Assembly: GCA_031258995.1 (NCBI GenBank)
Contig: JAIRMB010000022.1
Location: 1-8,546 of the forward strand
Direction of reading: 5' to 3'
DNA length: 8,546 bases
Origin: Puniceicoccales bacterium
GTDB taxonomy: Bacteria; Verrucomicrobiota; Verrucomicrobiia; Opitutales; JAIRLM01
A program made the translations under genes and the position numbers. The notes beneath the pieces are model-generated. The model ran no database searches. It was given only the letters and a program-made list of their open reading frames with translations, and was not told where the DNA came from. Of the stretch, positions 7,031 to 8,546 are shown in pieces. Numbering within the stretch: position 1 is the stretch's first letter; each line of letters begins with the position of its first letter.

Positions 7031-7318
7031 GAGAACTTCCGGAGCCCCTTCGCCGCTCCTCAGAGCTCGTATTTTACTCGTTCAAGGCCTGACGATTCCC
7101 CTTCCTGCGCCACGACGGTCGCTTGGAAAACGGACGAAATAACTGCACCCCAAAAAAGTAAGTTACAAAATGAGACTCTGCAGTCGGTACGGGTCCTGGA
7201 GCAAAACGCGCGCAAGACAAAAATTTCTTACATTTTACGCCTAGCCTTTCGGCGAGGATATTCCTGAAGAAGCGGCCACCCTTCGTTCGATCTGAACCGG
7301 CACGAAACAGGAAGGGCC
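7031..7318. other. Intergenic stretch between the hairpin and the PFOR 3' end
   Basis: I see no gene, RNA gene or recognisable protein remnant on either strand in these 288 bases. They hold a small imperfect hairpin (7240-7257, annotated separately) and short A- and T-rich runs around 7150-7240. Short open frames here lack ribosome sites and family features. Confidence 0.5.
7240..7257 (-). terminator. Weak hairpin downstream of PFOR, possible terminator
   Basis: Read on the - strand, CCTCGCC-GAAA-GGCTAGG forms a 7-bp stem with one C/T mismatch, closed by a GNRA-type GAAA loop. It starts 61 bases after the PFOR stop. A run of five Ts (ATTTTTG) follows only about 15 bases later, not directly, so this is a poor match to an intrinsic terminator. 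It is the nearest candidate for ending the PFOR transcript before the strong hairpin at 6996-7030. Confidence 0.27.
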
Positions 7319-8546
7319 CTATTCCTCTGGGCCGTTCTTTGGCTCGCCGCCGCTCAAATTTCGGTAGCAGCTGCGCCGGTCGGCGACAAATTTTCGCGCC
7401 GCGGCCGTGAGCCGCTCCGCCACGGCCGGCTGGGACCGCATAAGTTGGCTAAAGCGGTTCTCCTGGGCCATAAAATCCCCAACATCCTCCGCCGGATCCG
7501 AGGAGTCCAGTCGAAGAGGGTTCTCGTTCTTTTCGGCCCGGCGCGGGTCAAAACGGTAGAGAGGCCAATAGCCGGACGCTACGGCCCGCTTCTGGTGCTC
7601 CAGCTGTTCCCGCATCTCGAAGCCATGGGCGATGCAGGGGCAGTAGGCGATGATGAGGGCGGGACCGAGGAAGGATTCCGCTTCCTGAAAGGCCTGGACC
7701 GTTTGGCTGTCCCTGGCGCCGAGCGCCACCTGTGCCACGTAGGCGTGGCCGTAGGACATTGCAATGCGTCCGAGATCCTTTTTGGCAAGCGCTTTTCCCG
7801 CTGCGGCGAATTTTGCCACGGCTCCGAGGGGGGTGGACTTGGACTGCTGTCCACCCGTATTCGAATAGACTTCCGTGTCGAGGACAAGAATTTTGACGTT
7901 CTTGCCACTTGCAATGGCGTGGTCCAGCCCGCCGAAGCCGATATCGTAGGCCCAACCGTCGCCGCCGACGATCCAGACGGATTTCCGCACCAGCCGATCC
8001 AGTAAGGCACAGAGTTCCACCAGCTCCGTCCGCTGGGACTTCTTCCACTCCGCCTTCAGCCGTTCCACCCGCTTCCGCTGTTGATCCACATCCGCCTGCG
8101 TGTTTTGTTCCGCGCTAAGAATCTCTTTGAGCAGCGGGCCGCAGGCATCCCCTTCCTGGGCTCTCAGCCGCTCCTCTACTATCTGCCGCTGCTTTTCAAC
8201 GGCTAACGCCATGCCGAGGCCGAACTCGGCGTTGTCCTCAAAAAGCGAGTTGGCCCAGGCGGGCCCGCGGCCGTGGCCGTTTTTGCAGTAAGGGGAGGTG
8301 GGCAAGTTGCCGCCGTAGATGGAGGAGCAGCCGGTGGCATTGGCGATGATGAGGCGGTCGCCGACGAGCTGAGTCAGCAGCTTGATGTAGGCCGTCTCTC
8401 CGCAACCGGCGCAGGCACCCGAAAACTCAAAGAGTGGCCGACGGAACTGGGAGTTCTTGGCATCGACGGGGAGAGCGGAGCAGTCGGGCTCCGGCAGCTG
8501 GCAAAAAAAGCGAAAATTCTCCCGTTCACGTTCCACGGCTTGGCCG
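7319..8546 (-). CDS. nifJ: Pyruvate:ferredoxin (flavodoxin) oxidoreductase, C-terminal part
   Basis: Single-chain PFOR: pyruvate + CoA + oxidised ferredoxin gives acetyl-CoA + CO2 + reduced ferredoxin, in the cytoplasm. The frame is open through the right edge (three more codons before the GTG at 8536), so the gene is cut by the window. About 408 of the family's roughly 1170-1230 residues are visible, forming the thiamine-diphosphate domain. Counting from the GTG at 8536, the cluster-binding cysteines are Cys42 and Cys45 (GACAGCGET), Cys70 (ANATGCSSI) and Cys301 (YCPCIAHG), the expected four ligands of the proximal [4Fe-4S] cluster. The ThDP/Mg site is GDGWAYDIGFGG (192-203) with Asn226 in EVYSNTGGQ. 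The C-terminal segment SGYWPLYRFDPRR and a LDSSDP...MAQENRF stretch are typical, and the protein ends naturally at TAG 7321-7319. The enzyme is oxygen-sensitive in many species, so it suggests anaerobic or microaerobic metabolism. The gene converges on clpC. The domains for pyruvate binding and the ferredoxin-like clusters lie outside the window. Confidence 0.95.
   Translation of the reverse strand, partial: GQAVERERENFRFFCQLPEPDCSALPVDAKNSQFRRPLFEFSGACAGCGETAYIKLLTQLVGDRLIIANATGCSSIYGGNLPTSPYCKNGHGRGPAWANSLFEDNAEFGLGMALAVEKQRQIVEERLRAQEGDACGPLLKEILSAEQNTQADVDQQRKRVERLKAEWKKSQRTELVELCALLDRLVRKSVWIVGGDGWAYDIGFGGLDHAIASGKNVKILVLDTEVYSNTGGQQSKSTPLGAVAKFAAAGKALAKKDLGRIAMSYGHAYVAQVALGARDSQTVQAFQEAESFLGPALIIAYCPCIAHGFEMREQLEHQKRAVASGYWPLYRFDPRRAEKNENPLRLDSSDPAEDVGDFMAQENRFSQLMRSQPAVAERLTAAARKFVADRRSCYRNLSGGEPKNGPEE

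Noticed and set aside
6954..7142. Short + strand open frame after clpC
   Set aside because: It runs through the perfect hairpin and encodes an Arg/Pro/Gly-rich peptide typical of chance translation of GC-rich non-coding DNA.
7270..7310. TTCGATC motif resembling a tRNA T-loop
   Set aside because: The flanking bases do not form the 5-bp T-stem, and no acceptor, D or anticodon stems can be drawn around it.
8534..8536. GTG as the start codon of the minus-strand gene
   Set aside because: The frame stays open to the window edge, and the protein begins in the middle of PFOR, so the GTG is an internal codon.

Overview
This window is moderately GC-rich chromosomal DNA from what is probably a Gram-negative (diderm) bacterium. 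It holds a tripartite-type RND efflux operon, which needs an outer membrane, plus a ClpC-type unfoldase and a single-chain pyruvate:ferredoxin oxidoreductase (PFOR), which points to anaerobic or microaerobic capacity. ClpC with a UVR motif together with PFOR and an RND pump would suit a Verrucomicrobiota/PVC-type or similar lineage, but nothing here fixes the phylum.

Layout. (1) 1-335, + strand: the C-terminal end of an RND membrane fusion (periplasmic adaptor) protein. (2) 337-3474, + strand: its full-length inner-membrane RND pump, one base after the adaptor stop, so the two form an operon. (3) 3475-4394: about 920 bases with no intact gene. The middle (about 3633-4192) is the eroded remnant of a transposase that I read as IS982-like. 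It survives in three reading-frame blocks with stops, a lost catalytic Asp and an apparent internal deletion. The last part is the clpC leader, with a possible -10 box and a nested stem-loop. (4) 4395-6941, + strand: clpC, with both AAA+ modules intact. (5) 6942-7318: convergent intergenic region with a perfect 16-bp hairpin at 6996-7030 and a weaker hairpin at 7240-7257. (6) 7319-8546, - strand: the C-terminal third of PFOR, running off the right edge.

The pump and adaptor work together in drug or metabolite export powered by protons. ClpC serves protein quality control, probably with ClpP. PFOR feeds central carbon metabolism by making acetyl-CoA, CO2 and reduced ferredoxin. The three units are not an obvious functional cluster. 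I found no CRISPR array, tRNA, rRNA, defence island or clearly new system. The most interesting parts are the decayed transposase, the regulatory DNA next to it upstream of clpC, and the strong hairpin between the convergent genes.
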